Origin: DASPJL01 sp035628645
GTDB taxonomy: Bacteria > Bacteroidota > Bacteroidia > Cytophagales > Cyclobacteriaceae
Length of the DNA stretch: 64,000 bases
Assembly (NCBI GenBank): GCA_035628645.1
Contig: DASPJL010000195.1
Span: 62,001 to 126,000 of the forward strand
Direction of reading: 5' to 3'
Shown: piece after piece, positions 34,431 to 42,052 of the stretch
Layout: each line of letters begins with the position of its first letter
Position numbering within the stretch: position 1 is the first letter of the stretch
Translations under genes and position numbers: made by a program
The notes under the pieces: model-generated
Told to the model about the DNA's origin: nothing
Seen by the model: the letters and a program-made list of their open reading frames with translations, nothing else
Databases searched by the model: none

Positions 34431-35003
34431 TTGAAGGTAGGTTTATTTTTCGGTTCCTTTAATCCCATCCATGTAGGCCATTTGATTATAGCAAATATAA
34501 TGGCCCAAAATACTGATTTAAACAAAGTTTGGTTTGTTGTTTCTCCACAGAATCCGTTAAAAAAAAGTAAAACCCTTCTTCATGAATTTGATAGATTTGA
34601 TATGGTTAGGTTGGCCATAAATGACAATGTTGATTTAGATGTTACGGATATAGAATTTAATATGCCAAGGCCCAGCTATACCATTGATACATTGACCTAT
34701 CTATCTGAAAAGCATCCTAAAAATCAGTTCGTTCTTATTATAGGAGAGGATAACCTTGCAGATTTTCCCAAATGGAAAAATTATAAGAAAATATTAGAGG
34801 ACTATAGTTTATATGTTTATCCTCGACCTGAAGTCAACCAGTCGGAACTGAGCAATCATCCAAAAGTTAAAATGGTAAAAGCGCCTCTTTTGGATATTTC
34901 TGCAACTTATATCAGGAACGCCATAAAAAAAAACCACTCCATCCGATATTTAGTACCCGATGAAGTGGAAAGATATATTTCTTATAAAAAATTTTTTCTC
35001 TGA
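34431..35003 (+). CDS. nadD: Nicotinate-nucleotide adenylyltransferase
   Basis: 190 residues. The nucleotidyltransferase signature GSFNPIHVGH is at residues 8-17, and ISATYIRNAI near the end matches the second family motif (ISxTxxR). It makes deamido-NAD from nicotinate mononucleotide and ATP. The start is TTG: an in-frame stop lies at 34419-34421, no ATG follows it, and the conserved signature begins only seven codons after the TTG. It overlaps nothing, but its stop is 6 nt from the convergent frr gene. Confidence 0.95.
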   Translation: MKVGLFFGSFNPIHVGHLIIANIMAQNTDLNKVWFVVSPQNPLKKSKTLLHEFDRFDMVRLAINDNVDLDVTDIEFNMPRPSYTIDTLTYLSEKHPKNQFVLIIGEDNLADFPKWKNYKKILEDYSLYVYPRPEVNQSELSNHPKVKMVKAPLLDISATYIRNAIKKNHSIRYLVPDEVERYISYKKFFL

Positions 35004-35009
35004 AACTGT

Positions 35010-35570
35010 TTATACAGTCATTATTTCTTTTTCTTTTGCCACAACCAGTTCATCCACTTTTTTAATATAAAGGTCTGTTAATTGCTGAACCTTGTCTTCC
35101 GCTTTTTTTACATCATCCTCAGAAGCACCTTCTTTTAAAAGCTTTCTTAATTCTTCGTTAGTTTCTTTTCTAATATTTCTAACCCTTACTCTGCCACTTT
35201 CAGCTTCATTTTTTACGTTTTTAACAAGGTCTCTTCTTCTTTCTTCAGTCAATGCCGGAATATTTAATCTTATAATGTCTCCATCATTTTGAGGATTTAA
35301 ACCCAAATCGCTATTCATTATTGCTTTTTCAATTTCTGAAATTAGCTTCTTTTCAAAAGGCTTTATAACGATAGATCTTGCATCTGGAGTATTTACTGAT
35401 GCTACCTGGTTTAAAGGAGTAGGAGCCCCATAATACTGAACCATAATTCCATCTAACATAGAGGGATTTGCTTTCCCAGCTCTGATTTTGGTGAACTCAG
35501 AAGCAGTATGTTTTAATGACTTGTCCATGGAGTCCTTTGCGTCTTCCAAATAGAACTGAATTTCTTCCAT
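35010..35570 (-). CDS. frr: Ribosome recycling factor
   Basis: 186 residues, standard length. It has the long three-helix bundle with AGKANPSMLDGIMVQYYG and the conserved INIPALTEERRRDLVK-type segment (here LNIPALTEERRRDLVKNVK). It splits post-termination ribosomes together with EF-G, which is encoded at 51735 in this window. pyrH lies 41 nt upstream, the usual frr partner gene. Confidence 0.95.
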   Translation of the reverse strand: MEEIQFYLEDAKDSMDKSLKHTASEFTKIRAGKANPSMLDGIMVQYYGAPTPLNQVASVNTPDARSIVIKPFEKKLISEIEKAIMNSDLGLNPQNDGDIIRLNIPALTEERRRDLVKNVKNEAESGRVRVRNIRKETNEELRKLLKEGASEDDVKKAEDKVQQLTDLYIKKVDELVVAKEKEIMTV

Positions 35571-35611
35571 TATTAATAGGTTTTATTATATTTTATATTT
35601 TATATTTCTTA

Positions 35612-36316
35612 TTATGCGATAAGTGTTCCTACTTCTTCTCCCATCACCAAATTATATAAATTTCCAGGTTTGTTCATATCAAAAACAATTATGGGTAAAT
35701 TATTTTCCTGGCATAAAGTAAAGGCGGTTAAATCCATTACATTTAAGCCCTTCTCATAAACTTCTTGAAAGCTTATTGACGAAAATCTTGTTGCTGTAGG
35801 GTCCTTCTCCGGATCTGAAGTATAAACCCCATCTACTCGTGTCCCTTTTAGAACAACATTTGCTTCTATCTCTATGGCTCTAAGACTTGCCGTAGAGTCT
35901 GTAGTAAAATAAGGATTTCCGATCCCAGCACCAAAGATTACAACTCTGCCTTTTTCTAAATGACGAACCGCTCTTCTTCTGATAAAAGGCTCACAGACTT
36001 GCTCCATTTTTATTCCTGACATAAGTCGGGTATACATGCCATTTTTTTCCAACGAACTTTGGAGCGCCATCGCATTAATCACTGTTGCTAACATTCCCAT
36101 ATAATCTCCCTGTACACGGTCTATACCTGCATTTTCTGCCTGGACGCCCCTGAAAATATTTCCTCCGCCAATGACAATTGCCACTTCTATTCCTAATTCT
36201 TTAACCTTTAAAATTTCTTTAGAATATTGGTCAAGTCTCATAGGGTCAATACCATATTTTTGACTTCCCATTAAGGCTTCACCACTTAATTTTAATAGTA
36301 TTCGTTTATATTTCAT
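35612..36316 (-). CDS. pyrH: UMP kinase
   Basis: 234 residues of the amino-acid-kinase fold. The N-terminal KRILLKLSGEALMG, the glycine loop VIGGGNIFRG and the UMP-binding GNPYFTTDSTASLRAIEI are all intact, and TRVDGVYTSDPEKDP follows. It phosphorylates UMP in pyrimidine synthesis. It is followed by frr at 41 nt, the common pyrH-frr arrangement. Confidence 0.95.
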   Translation of the reverse strand: MKYKRILLKLSGEALMGSQKYGIDPMRLDQYSKEILKVKELGIEVAIVIGGGNIFRGVQAENAGIDRVQGDYMGMLATVINAMALQSSLEKNGMYTRLMSGIKMEQVCEPFIRRRAVRHLEKGRVVIFGAGIGNPYFTTDSTASLRAIEIEANVVLKGTRVDGVYTSDPEKDPTATRFSSISFQEVYEKGLNVMDLTAFTLCQENNLPIIVFDMNKPGNLYNLVMGEEVGTLIA

Positions 36317-36387
36317 TAGTGCAGTTTTATATTTAAAATGGAATTTTGGAATATGTTATAATTATCAATAATTAAGCGTAAAATCAA

Positions 36388-36423
36388 TTGCCCTATTTTT
36401 AAACACATTAAAAAATAGGGCAA
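36388..36423 (-). terminator. Probable terminator after the biotin-carrier gene
   Basis: A perfect 13-bp stem (36388-36400 with 36411-36423) closes a 10-nt loop, 26 nt beyond the stop of the minus-strand biotin-carrier gene and before pyrH. The tail after the stem is T-rich but not a clean T run. Confidence 0.55.
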
Positions 36424-36449
36424 ATATATGATCTATATTTTTTTTAATT

Positions 36450-36947
36450 TTAAAACTTAATCAAAATTTGATTTTTTTCTACACTTTTTCCTTTTGAAAT
36501 AGTTACACTTTTAACGATCCCGTCTCTGGGGCTTTTAAGAATGTTTTCCATTTTCATCGCTTCCAGGATTAATAAAGGATCGCCCTTCTTTATTTCAGAC
36601 CCTTCGGATATAAAAATGTCAAGGATTAGTCCTGGCATTGGCGCTTTTACATCTAAAGCGATATTCGAGAGTGAAGCGTTGATGCCAAGTTTGTTTAGTA
36701 AGATATCTGAGTTGTCTTTAATATCTATCGGGTAGTCATTTCCATTGATTTTAATGAAAAATTTCTTTTCAGTTTTATCAGTGGTAATGATTTCTGCTTT
36801 GAAAGAATTACTTTCTTTTAAAATATGAAAATTGTTTTCATTTATTTGATAGATATCCAAATCAAATAACTGGCCATCGATATAAAAATTATTTTCTTTA
36901 ATTTCTATCTCAAATGCTTGCTGATTGTTGAAAATCGCTTTAAACAT
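36450..36947 (-). CDS. Biotin-carboxyl-carrier-like protein
   Basis: 165 residues. The C-terminal biotinyl domain (about 95-165) has the canonical EAMKM motif, with the biotin-accepting Lys132, and the usual PMPGLI loop about 30 residues before it. The N-terminal part is a poorly conserved beta-rich linker without the Pro/Ala-rich stretch of classical AccB. It should be the biotin carrier of an acyl-CoA carboxylase (propionyl- or acetyl-CoA type). No biotin carboxylase or carboxyltransferase gene is adjacent, so its partner is elsewhere. Confidence 0.8.
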   Translation of the reverse strand: MFKAIFNNQQAFEIEIKENNFYIDGQLFDLDIYQINENNFHILKESNSFKAEIITTDKTEKKFFIKINGNDYPIDIKDNSDILLNKLGINASLSNIALDVKAPMPGLILDIFISEGSEIKKGDPLLILEAMKMENILKSPRDGIVKSVTISKGKSVEKNQILIKF

Positions 36948-37033
36948 AAGTTGTTTTTATAGTCTTAAAACTAGCCATTAATATTTAAGGTTAGGATCTT
37001 TTAAAAACCTTTTCTATAATTTTTTTAAAAAAG

Positions 37034-37064
37034 TTTGAATAAAAAGAAAAAGCGTATAATTTTG
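37034..37064 (+). promoter_or_regulatory. Bacteroidota-type promoter for the tRNA-tuf unit
   Basis: TTTG (37034-37037) and TAATTTTG (37057-37064) with exactly 19 nt between them form a full TTTG/TAnnTTTG promoter. The predicted start near 37071 is 60 nt before tRNA-Tyr. Confidence 0.8.
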
Positions 37065-37130
37065 CAGCCTCCTTAAAAAAAACGGCTGGGATTATAACTA
37101 ATAATTTAAGCTGCTTAAGGGGGTAATGTT

Positions 37131-37213
37131 GGGGAGATACCTAAGTGGCCAACAGGGACGGACTGTAAATCCGTTGACTTATGTCTTCGTAGGTTCGAAT
37201 CCTACTCTCCCCA
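37131..37213 (+). tRNA. tRNA-Tyr (GTA)
   Basis: 83 nt with a 7-bp acceptor stem (GGGGAGA with TCTCCCC), a long variable arm as expected for bacterial tRNA-Tyr, a T-arm with TTCGAAT, and anticodon GTA in ACGGACTGTAAATCCGT. The CCA end is not encoded. First gene of the Tyr-Gly-Thr-tuf unit. Confidence 0.95.
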
Positions 37214-37280
37214 CTTTGGAATATTTGGAAAAAAGATTATAGATTTGCATCCTATTTGTAAAACGTAGTCTTTTAATAAT

Positions 37281-37353
37281 GCGGGAGTAGCTCATTTGGT
37301 AGAGCGATAGCCTTCCAAGCTATAGGTGGCGGGTTCGAGCCCCGTCTCCCGCT
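37281..37353 (+). tRNA. tRNA-Gly (TCC)
   Basis: 73 nt. The acceptor GCGGGAG pairs with CTCCCGC, discriminator U. Anticodon TCC lies between ATAGC and GCTAT stem halves, and the T-loop is TTCGAGC. CCA is not encoded. Confidence 0.95.
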
Positions 37354-37403
37354 CTTTTTAAAAAGAGCCTATTGTTTTCAGTTAATGGATGTTGATGGCT
37401 GAC

Positions 37404-37417
37404 AACTCTAAACTCTA
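37404..37417 (+). repeat. Two-unit 7-bp repeat between tRNA genes
   Basis: AACTCTA occurs twice in direct tandem, followed by a partial third unit, in the 73-nt gap between tRNA-Gly and tRNA-Thr. It is small, but has the same 7-nt period as the array at 2309-2350. Confidence 0.4.
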
Positions 37418-37426
37418 AATTATCAA

Positions 37427-37498
37427 GCCGATGTAGCTCAGGGGTAGAGTACTTCCTTGGTAAGGAAGGGGTCGTGGGTTCAATTCCCATCATTGGCT
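37427..37498 (+). tRNA. tRNA-Thr (GGT)
   Basis: 72 nt. The acceptor GCCGATG pairs with CATTGGC (one G-U pair), discriminator U. Anticodon GGT sits in CTTCCTTGGTAAGGAAG and the T-loop is TTCAATT. It directly precedes tuf, as thrT precedes tufB in E. coli. Confidence 0.95.
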
Positions 37499-37564
37499 CT
37501 TAAAAAGTATTTAATTAATTAAAAATAAATAAAGCAATAATTCACCCTAATCGGATTTTCAAAC

Positions 37565-38752
37565 ATGGCTAAAGAAGCATTTGACCGTTCTAAACCACAC
37601 GTAAATATAGGTACAATAGGTCACGTGGATCATGGTAAGACAACTTTAACTGCAGCGATAACATCAGTTTTAGCAAAGCAAGGGCTGGCAACAATGAGGG
37701 ATTTCACTTCAATTGATAATGCTCCTGAAGAAAAAGAAAGAGGTATTACTATCAATACTTCACACGTAGAATATGCAACTAAAAACAGACATTATGCACA
37801 CGTAGATTGTCCTGGTCACGCTGACTATGTAAAAAACATGGTAACCGGCGCTGCCCAAATGGACGGAGCTATTCTGGTTGTTGCAGCTACAGACGGACCA
37901 ATGCCACAAACTCGTGAGCACATACTTCTTGCTCGTCAGGTAGGTGTACCTCAGCTTGTTGTATTTATGAATAAAGTGGATATGGTTGACGACCCGGAAT
38001 TGTTGGAGCTTGTTGAAATGGAAATCAGAGAACTTTTAAGCTTCTATGAATTCGATGGAGATAATATTCCTGTAATTCAAGGATCTGCTCTAGGTGCATT
38101 AAACGGAGACGCTAAGTGGACTGAAACAGTGTTAAGCCTGATGGAAGCTGTTGATACTTTTATTCCAATTCCTCCACGTTTGACTGACAAACCTTTCTTG
38201 ATGCCAGTTGAGGACGTTTTCTCTATCACAGGTAGGGGTACTGTTGCAACAGGAAGAATTGAAAGAGGTATCATTAATTCTGGTGAAGGTGTAGATATCC
38301 TTGGTATGGGAGCTGAGAACTTGAAATCTACTGTTACTGGAGTTGAGATGTTCAGAAAGATCCTTGACAGAGGAGAAGCTGGAGATAACGTAGGACTTCT
38401 TTTAAGAGGTATTGAAAAAACTGATATCAGAAGAGGAATGGTAATTTGTAAACCAGGTTCTGTAACACCTCATATGGAGTTCAAAGCTGAAGTTTACGTC
38501 TTGTCAAAAGAAGAAGGTGGAAGACATACTCCATTCTTCAACAAATACAGACCTCAATTTTATTTCAGAACTACTGACGTAACAGGAGAAATTCTTCTTC
38601 CTGAAGGCGTTGAAATGGTAATGCCTGGTGATAACATCACTATAACTGTTAAATTAATCAACTCTGTAGCGATGGAGAAAGGATTAAGATTCGCTATAAG
38701 GGAAGGTGGAAGAACAGTAGGTGCCGGTCAGGTTACTGAAATTTTAAAATAA
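37565..38752 (+). CDS. tuf: Elongation factor Tu
   Basis: 395 residues, full length. It has the GTPase P-loop GHVDHGKTT (about 18-26), the switch region RGITINTSHVEY, DCPGHADY, the NKVD specificity motif, and the C-terminal beta-barrels with GGRHTPFFNKYRPQFYFRTTDVTG-type sequence (core RPQFYFRTTDVTG). It delivers aminoacyl-tRNA to the ribosome. It lies 66 nt after tRNA-Thr and is probably processed from the same primary transcript. A terminator follows. Confidence 0.98.
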   Translation: MAKEAFDRSKPHVNIGTIGHVDHGKTTLTAAITSVLAKQGLATMRDFTSIDNAPEEKERGITINTSHVEYATKNRHYAHVDCPGHADYVKNMVTGAAQMDGAILVVAATDGPMPQTREHILLARQVGVPQLVVFMNKVDMVDDPELLELVEMEIRELLSFYEFDGDNIPVIQGSALGALNGDAKWTETVLSLMEAVDTFIPIPPRLTDKPFLMPVEDVFSITGRGTVATGRIERGIINSGEGVDILGMGAENLKSTVTGVEMFRKILDRGEAGDNVGLLLRGIEKTDIRRGMVICKPGSVTPHMEFKAEVYVLSKEEGGRHTPFFNKYRPQFYFRTTDVTGEILLPEGVEMVMPGDNITITVKLINSVAMEKGLRFAIREGGRTVGAGQVTEILK

Positions 38753-38762
38753 TATTCTTGTT

Positions 38763-38802
38763 AAGTCTCATTTTCTTCCACAGGGAGGGGTGAGACTTTT
38801 TT
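38763..38802 (+). terminator. Rho-independent terminator after tuf
   Basis: An 8-bp stem (AAGTCTCA at 38763-38770, TGAGACTT at 38791-38798) has weaker inner pairing and a T run at 38797-38802. It ends the tRNA-tuf unit. Confidence 0.8.
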
Positions 38803-38823
38803 ATTAGAAAACATTTATAAATA

Positions 38824-38857
38824 AAATGCGTTCTGAAAAAATTTTTCGAACGCATTT
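38824..38857. promoter_or_regulatory. Long inverted repeat overlapping the tRNA-Trp promoter
   Basis: AAATGCGTTC (38824-38833) and GAACGCATTT (38848-38857) are perfect 10-bp inverted arms. Nearly continuous inner pairing (GAAAAA with TTTTTC after one bulge) gives a stem of about 16 bp. Its right arm contains three of the four bases of the -33 TTTG of the next promoter. It could be an operator or a second tuf terminator. Confidence 0.6.
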
Positions 38858-38885
38858 GTTTATTAAAACAGTTTCTATATCTTTG
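38855..38885 (+). promoter_or_regulatory. Bacteroidota-type promoter for tRNA-Trp-secE-nusG unit
   Basis: TTTG (38855-38858) and TATCTTTG (38878-38885), exactly 19 nt apart, match TTTG/TAnnTTTG fully. The predicted start near 38892 is 20 nt before tRNA-Trp. Confidence 0.85.
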
Positions 38886-38911
38886 CAGTCCGTTTTTGGA
38901 CAATGCGAAAA

Positions 38912-38984
38912 ACGGGTGTAGCTCAATTGGTAGAGTAGCGGTCTCCAAAACCGTTGGCTGGGAGTTCGAGTCTCTCCACCCGTG
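38912..38984 (+). tRNA. tRNA-Trp (CCA)
   Basis: 73 nt. The acceptor ACGGGTG pairs with CACCCGT, discriminator G as usual for Trp. Anticodon CCA sits in GCGGTCTCCAAAACCGT, and the T-arm is GGGAG/CTCTC with one G-U pair. It leads the secE-nusG unit. Confidence 0.95.
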
Positions 38985-39011
38985 CATTTTGGAATTCTTT
39001 TTATTATAGCA

Positions 39012-39203
39012 ATGAACAAAGTTATTTCTTTTTTTAAAGAATCTTATGATGAGATGTTTCATAAGGTTAGCTGGCCAAAATATAAAGAACTGCAGGGAAG
39101 CGCTATTTTGGTGCTAATAGCTTCTTTGATCTTTGCTTTGTTTGTTGGTCTTATCGACTTTCTTTTGGAGAATGGAATGGATTGGATTTACCGGTCCTTC
39201 TAA
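39012..39203 (+). CDS. secE: Preprotein translocase subunit SecE
   Basis: 63 residues, the short single-helix form of SecE. An amphipathic N-terminal helix (FFKESYDEMFHKVSWPKYKEL, core VSWPKYKEL) leads to one membrane segment (about 30-53). It clamps SecY, which is encoded at the other end of this block. The frame is open upstream into tRNA-Trp, but the family starts at the ATG 39012-39014. Confidence 0.93.
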   Translation: MNKVISFFKESYDEMFHKVSWPKYKELQGSAILVLIASLIFALFVGLIDFLLENGMDWIYRSF

Positions 39204-39227
39204 ATCATAATAATAAAATTACTGTTG

Positions 39228-39785
39228 ATGAGTGAATTAAAGTGGTATGTGGTAAGAGCTGTCAGTGGACAGGAAAGGAAGGTTAAAAACTATCTGGAGA
39301 ACGAAATATCCAGACAGAATTTATCTGAATTCGTTCCTCAGGTTCTGATACCTGCTGAAAAAGTTTATGAAATGCGTAACGGCAAGAAGAGAGTTCGTGA
39401 AAGAAATTTCTTCCCTGGTTATGTACTTGTATTTGCTGATCTTACCAATGGCGAAGTAAAACACATTATTGACAGTATCCCTGGTGTAATAGGATTTCTT
39501 GGTTCAAGTGACGGGAGGGCTTCCAAAACTCCGGTTCCTTTGAGGCAATCTGAAATCAATAGGATTTTAGGAAAAGTTGATGATGTTACAGAATCAACTG
39601 AAAAGCTTGAAACTCCATTTATAGTAGGGGAGACGGTGAAAGTTATGGACGGTCCTTTTAATGGATTTGCCGGCACCGTTGAGGAGGTATTCGAAGAGCG
39701 AAAGAAACTTAACGTAATGGTTAAGATTTTCGGTCGGAATACTCCAGTAGAGTTAAATTATATGCAAGTTGAAAAACAAGATTAG
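39228..39785 (+). CDS. nusG: Transcription antitermination factor NusG
   Basis: 185 residues. The NGN domain begins ELKWYVVRAVSGQERKVKNYL, with the conserved FFPGYVLV near 60. The C-terminal KOW domain has VKVMDGPFNGFAGTVEEV. It links RNA polymerase to Rho or to the ribosome. A TTG one codon earlier is in frame; the ATG at 39228 is preferred. It lies 24 nt after secE and 2 nt before rplK. Confidence 0.95.
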   Translation: MSELKWYVVRAVSGQERKVKNYLENEISRQNLSEFVPQVLIPAEKVYEMRNGKKRVRERNFFPGYVLVFADLTNGEVKHIIDSIPGVIGFLGSSDGRASKTPVPLRQSEINRILGKVDDVTESTEKLETPFIVGETVKVMDGPFNGFAGTVEEVFEERKKLNVMVKIFGRNTPVELNYMQVEKQD

Positions 39786-39787
39786 CA

Positions 39788-40231
39788 ATGGCTAAAGAAA
39801 TAAGTGGATATCTTAAGTTACAAGTGAAGGGCGGAGCGGCTAATCCATCCCCCCCAATTGGTCCTGCACTAGGTAGTAAGGGTTTGAACATCATGGAGTT
39901 TTGTAAGCAGTTTAATGCTAGAACACAAGACAAACAAGGTGTGATCTTACCTGTGTTAATTACAATTTATACAGATAAATCATTTGATTTTGTTATAAAA
40001 ACACCTCCTGCACCTGTATTGCTTATGGAGGCTGCTAAAGTAAAAAAGGGATCAGCGGAACCAAATAGAAATAAAGTTGGCTCAGTATCTTGGGATCAGG
40101 TTAAAGAAATCGCTTCAACTAAAATGGCTGACCTGAATGCTTTTGAACTTGATTCTGCTATGAAGATGGTGGCTGGAACCGCAAGAAGTATGGGTTTAAC
40201 AGTAACAGGGAAAGCTCCCTGGGAAAATTAA
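39788..40231 (+). CDS. rplK: 50S ribosomal protein L11
   Basis: 147 residues, standard. The N-terminal domain has GGAANPSPPIGPALGSKGLNIMEFCKQFN, shown here by its core PPIGPALGSKG (thiostrepton-binding side). The C-terminal RNA-binding domain ends AGTARSMGLTV. It forms the GTPase-associated centre with L10 and L7/L12. rplA starts 9 nt downstream. Confidence 0.97.
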   Translation: MAKEISGYLKLQVKGGAANPSPPIGPALGSKGLNIMEFCKQFNARTQDKQGVILPVLITIYTDKSFDFVIKTPPAPVLLMEAAKVKKGSAEPNRNKVGSVSWDQVKEIASTKMADLNAFELDSAMKMVAGTARSMGLTVTGKAPWEN

Positions 40232-40240
40232 TTCTTAATT

Positions 40241-40939
40241 ATGGCAAAATTGACAAAAAATCAAAAAGCTGTTCTAGCTAAATTTGATCCTAACAAAGAC
40301 TATACATTGGGTGAAGCTTCTAATATCGTAAAGGAAATTACTTTTACGAAATTTAATTCATCTGTTGATATTGATATCAGATTAGGGGTTGATCCTAGAA
40401 AAGCTGACCAAATGGTAAGAGGGGTTGTTGCCCTTCCACATGGTACAGGTAAAGATGTAAAAGTATTAGTGCTTTGTACTCCTGATAAAGAAGCTGAAGC
40501 TAAAGATGCCGGAGCTGATTTTGTTGGATTGGATGACTATATTCAAAAGATAGAACAAGGCTGGACCGATATTGATGTAATTATTACCATGCCAACTGTG
40601 ATGGCTAAGGTAGGTAAATTAGGTAGAGTTCTTGGACCAAGAGGTTTGATGCCAAATCCTAAATCTGGTACGGTTACTTTAGAAGTAGGAAAAGCTGTTA
40701 GAGAAGTTAAGTCTGGTAAAATTGACTTTAAAGTTGATAAGACCGGTATTATTCACGCAAGTATTGGAAAAGTTTCGTTTTCTCCTGACAAGATTCAGGA
40801 AAATGCAATCGAAATGATTAATACTATAGCTAAATTAAAACCTTCTTCTGCAAAAGGTACCTATTTTAAGAGTATTTCATTGTCAAGTACAATGAGTAAA
40901 GGTATATCTATTGACAAAAGCACAATTTCGGGATTATAA
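40241..40939 (+). CDS. rplA: 50S ribosomal protein L1
   Basis: 232 residues. It has the conserved GTGKDVKVLVL, the LGPRGLMPNPKSGTV signature and the two-domain layout of L1. L1 forms the mobile stalk at the E site and in many bacteria represses the L11-L1 mRNA. Only 2 nt separate it from rplJ, which leaves no room for an rplJ leader. Confidence 0.97.
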   Translation: MAKLTKNQKAVLAKFDPNKDYTLGEASNIVKEITFTKFNSSVDIDIRLGVDPRKADQMVRGVVALPHGTGKDVKVLVLCTPDKEAEAKDAGADFVGLDDYIQKIEQGWTDIDVIITMPTVMAKVGKLGRVLGPRGLMPNPKSGTVTLEVGKAVREVKSGKIDFKVDKTGIIHASIGKVSFSPDKIQENAIEMINTIAKLKPSSAKGTYFKSISLSSTMSKGISIDKSTISGL

Positions 40940-40941
40940 GC

Positions 40942-41484
40942 ATGACAAAGGAAGAAAAAGGACAAATAATTGACGAGTTAAGTCAAAAGTTTGCAAATAA
41001 CCAATATTTCTATATCACCGATGCATCTGGTATGACCGTAGCTCAAGTAAATACGCTCAGAAGAGTATGTTTTGAAAATGGTGTAGAATACCTGGTTGTT
41101 AAAAATACATTAATTCAAAAAGCTTTAGAAAGCCTAGATACTAAAACCGACTTCGCAGATTTTAATGCTAAAGTTCTTAAAGGGTTTTCAGGAATATTGT
41201 TTTCAAGTGAATCAGGAAAAACTCCTGCTAAAGTAATAAAAGATTTTCGAAAGAAAATTGACAGTCAAAAACCTATCTTAAAGGGTGCTTCCATCGATTA
41301 TGATCTCTTTATAGGTAATGAATCTCTAGATACGCTTCTTACGCTTAAATCTAAGAATGAGCTTATCGGAGAAATCATTGGATTGTTACAATCTCCTGCT
41401 AAAAACGTTATTTCTGCTTTGCAAAGTGGTGGAAATAAACTGGGAGGAATATTAAAGACTTTGTCTGAAAGAGAAGAAAAATAA
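40942..41484 (+). CDS. rplJ: 50S ribosomal protein L10
   Basis: 180 residues. The N-terminal RNA-binding domain has the conserved LRRVCFENGVEYLVVKNTL region. The C-terminal helix (SALQSGGNKLGGILKTLSE) binds L7/L12 dimers. It is the base of the L7/L12 stalk. A 30-nt gap separates it from rplL. Confidence 0.96.
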   Translation: MTKEEKGQIIDELSQKFANNQYFYITDASGMTVAQVNTLRRVCFENGVEYLVVKNTLIQKALESLDTKTDFADFNAKVLKGFSGILFSSESGKTPAKVIKDFRKKIDSQKPILKGASIDYDLFIGNESLDTLLTLKSKNELIGEIIGLLQSPAKNVISALQSGGNKLGGILKTLSEREEK

Positions 41485-41514
41485 TTTTAAAATTTTTAAA
41501 AAGAGTAAACTAAA

Positions 41515-41898
41515 ATGGCAGATTTAAAAGCATTCGCAGAGCAATTAGTTAATTTGACTGTTAAAGAAGTAAATGAGCTTGCTACAATATTAAAAGACGA
41601 GTATGGTATAGAGCCTGCTGCTGCTGCTCCGGTAATGGTAGCTGGTGGCGCTGGTGCTGGTGATGCAGGTGCTGCAGCTCAAGAGAAATCATCGTTTGAT
41701 GTTATCTTAAAATCAGCAGGTGGAGCTAAATTGGCGATTGTAAAATTAGTTAAAGACCTTACAGGACTTGGACTAAAAGAGGCTAAAGATTTAGTGGATG
41801 GCGCTCCTAAAGCTGTTAAAGAAGGAGTAGCTAAAGACGAAGCTGAAGCTCTTAAAAAACAATTGGAAGAAGCTGGCGCTGAGGTAGAACTTAAATAA
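41515..41898 (+). CDS. rplL: 50S ribosomal protein L7/L12
   Basis: 127 residues. The N-terminal dimerisation helices are followed by an Ala/Gly-rich hinge (about 36-57) and the conserved C-terminal domain KLAIVKLVKDLTGLGLKEAKDLVD, core GLGLKEAKDLVDGAPKAVKE, that contacts translation factors. Present as multiple copies per ribosome. Confidence 0.97.
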   Translation: MADLKAFAEQLVNLTVKEVNELATILKDEYGIEPAAAAPVMVAGGAGAGDAGAAAQEKSSFDVILKSAGGAKLAIVKLVKDLTGLGLKEAKDLVDGAPKAVKEGVAKDEAEALKKQLEEAGAEVELK

Positions 41899-41943
41899 TT
41901 GTTTTCCCATTTATTTATTAAATGGCAGCCTTATCAGTTAAGG

Positions 41944-41967
41944 CCCCGATTTAAGTCGGGGTCTTTT
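41944..41967 (+). terminator. Attenuator-like hairpin between rplL and rpoB
   Basis: A GC-rich 6-bp stem (CCCCGA at 41944-41949, TCGGGG at 41956-41961) with a 6-nt loop is followed by TCTTTT. It is weak for a full terminator and fits partial termination that lowers rpoBC relative to rplJL, as known in E. coli. Confidence 0.6.
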
Positions 41968-42052
41968 CCTGTTTATACCTAATTTTATGTAGCAGTGTTG
42001 ATGGGATTCCACGAGTAATTTTAGTTATTCATTCACTTAAATAATTGTAATT

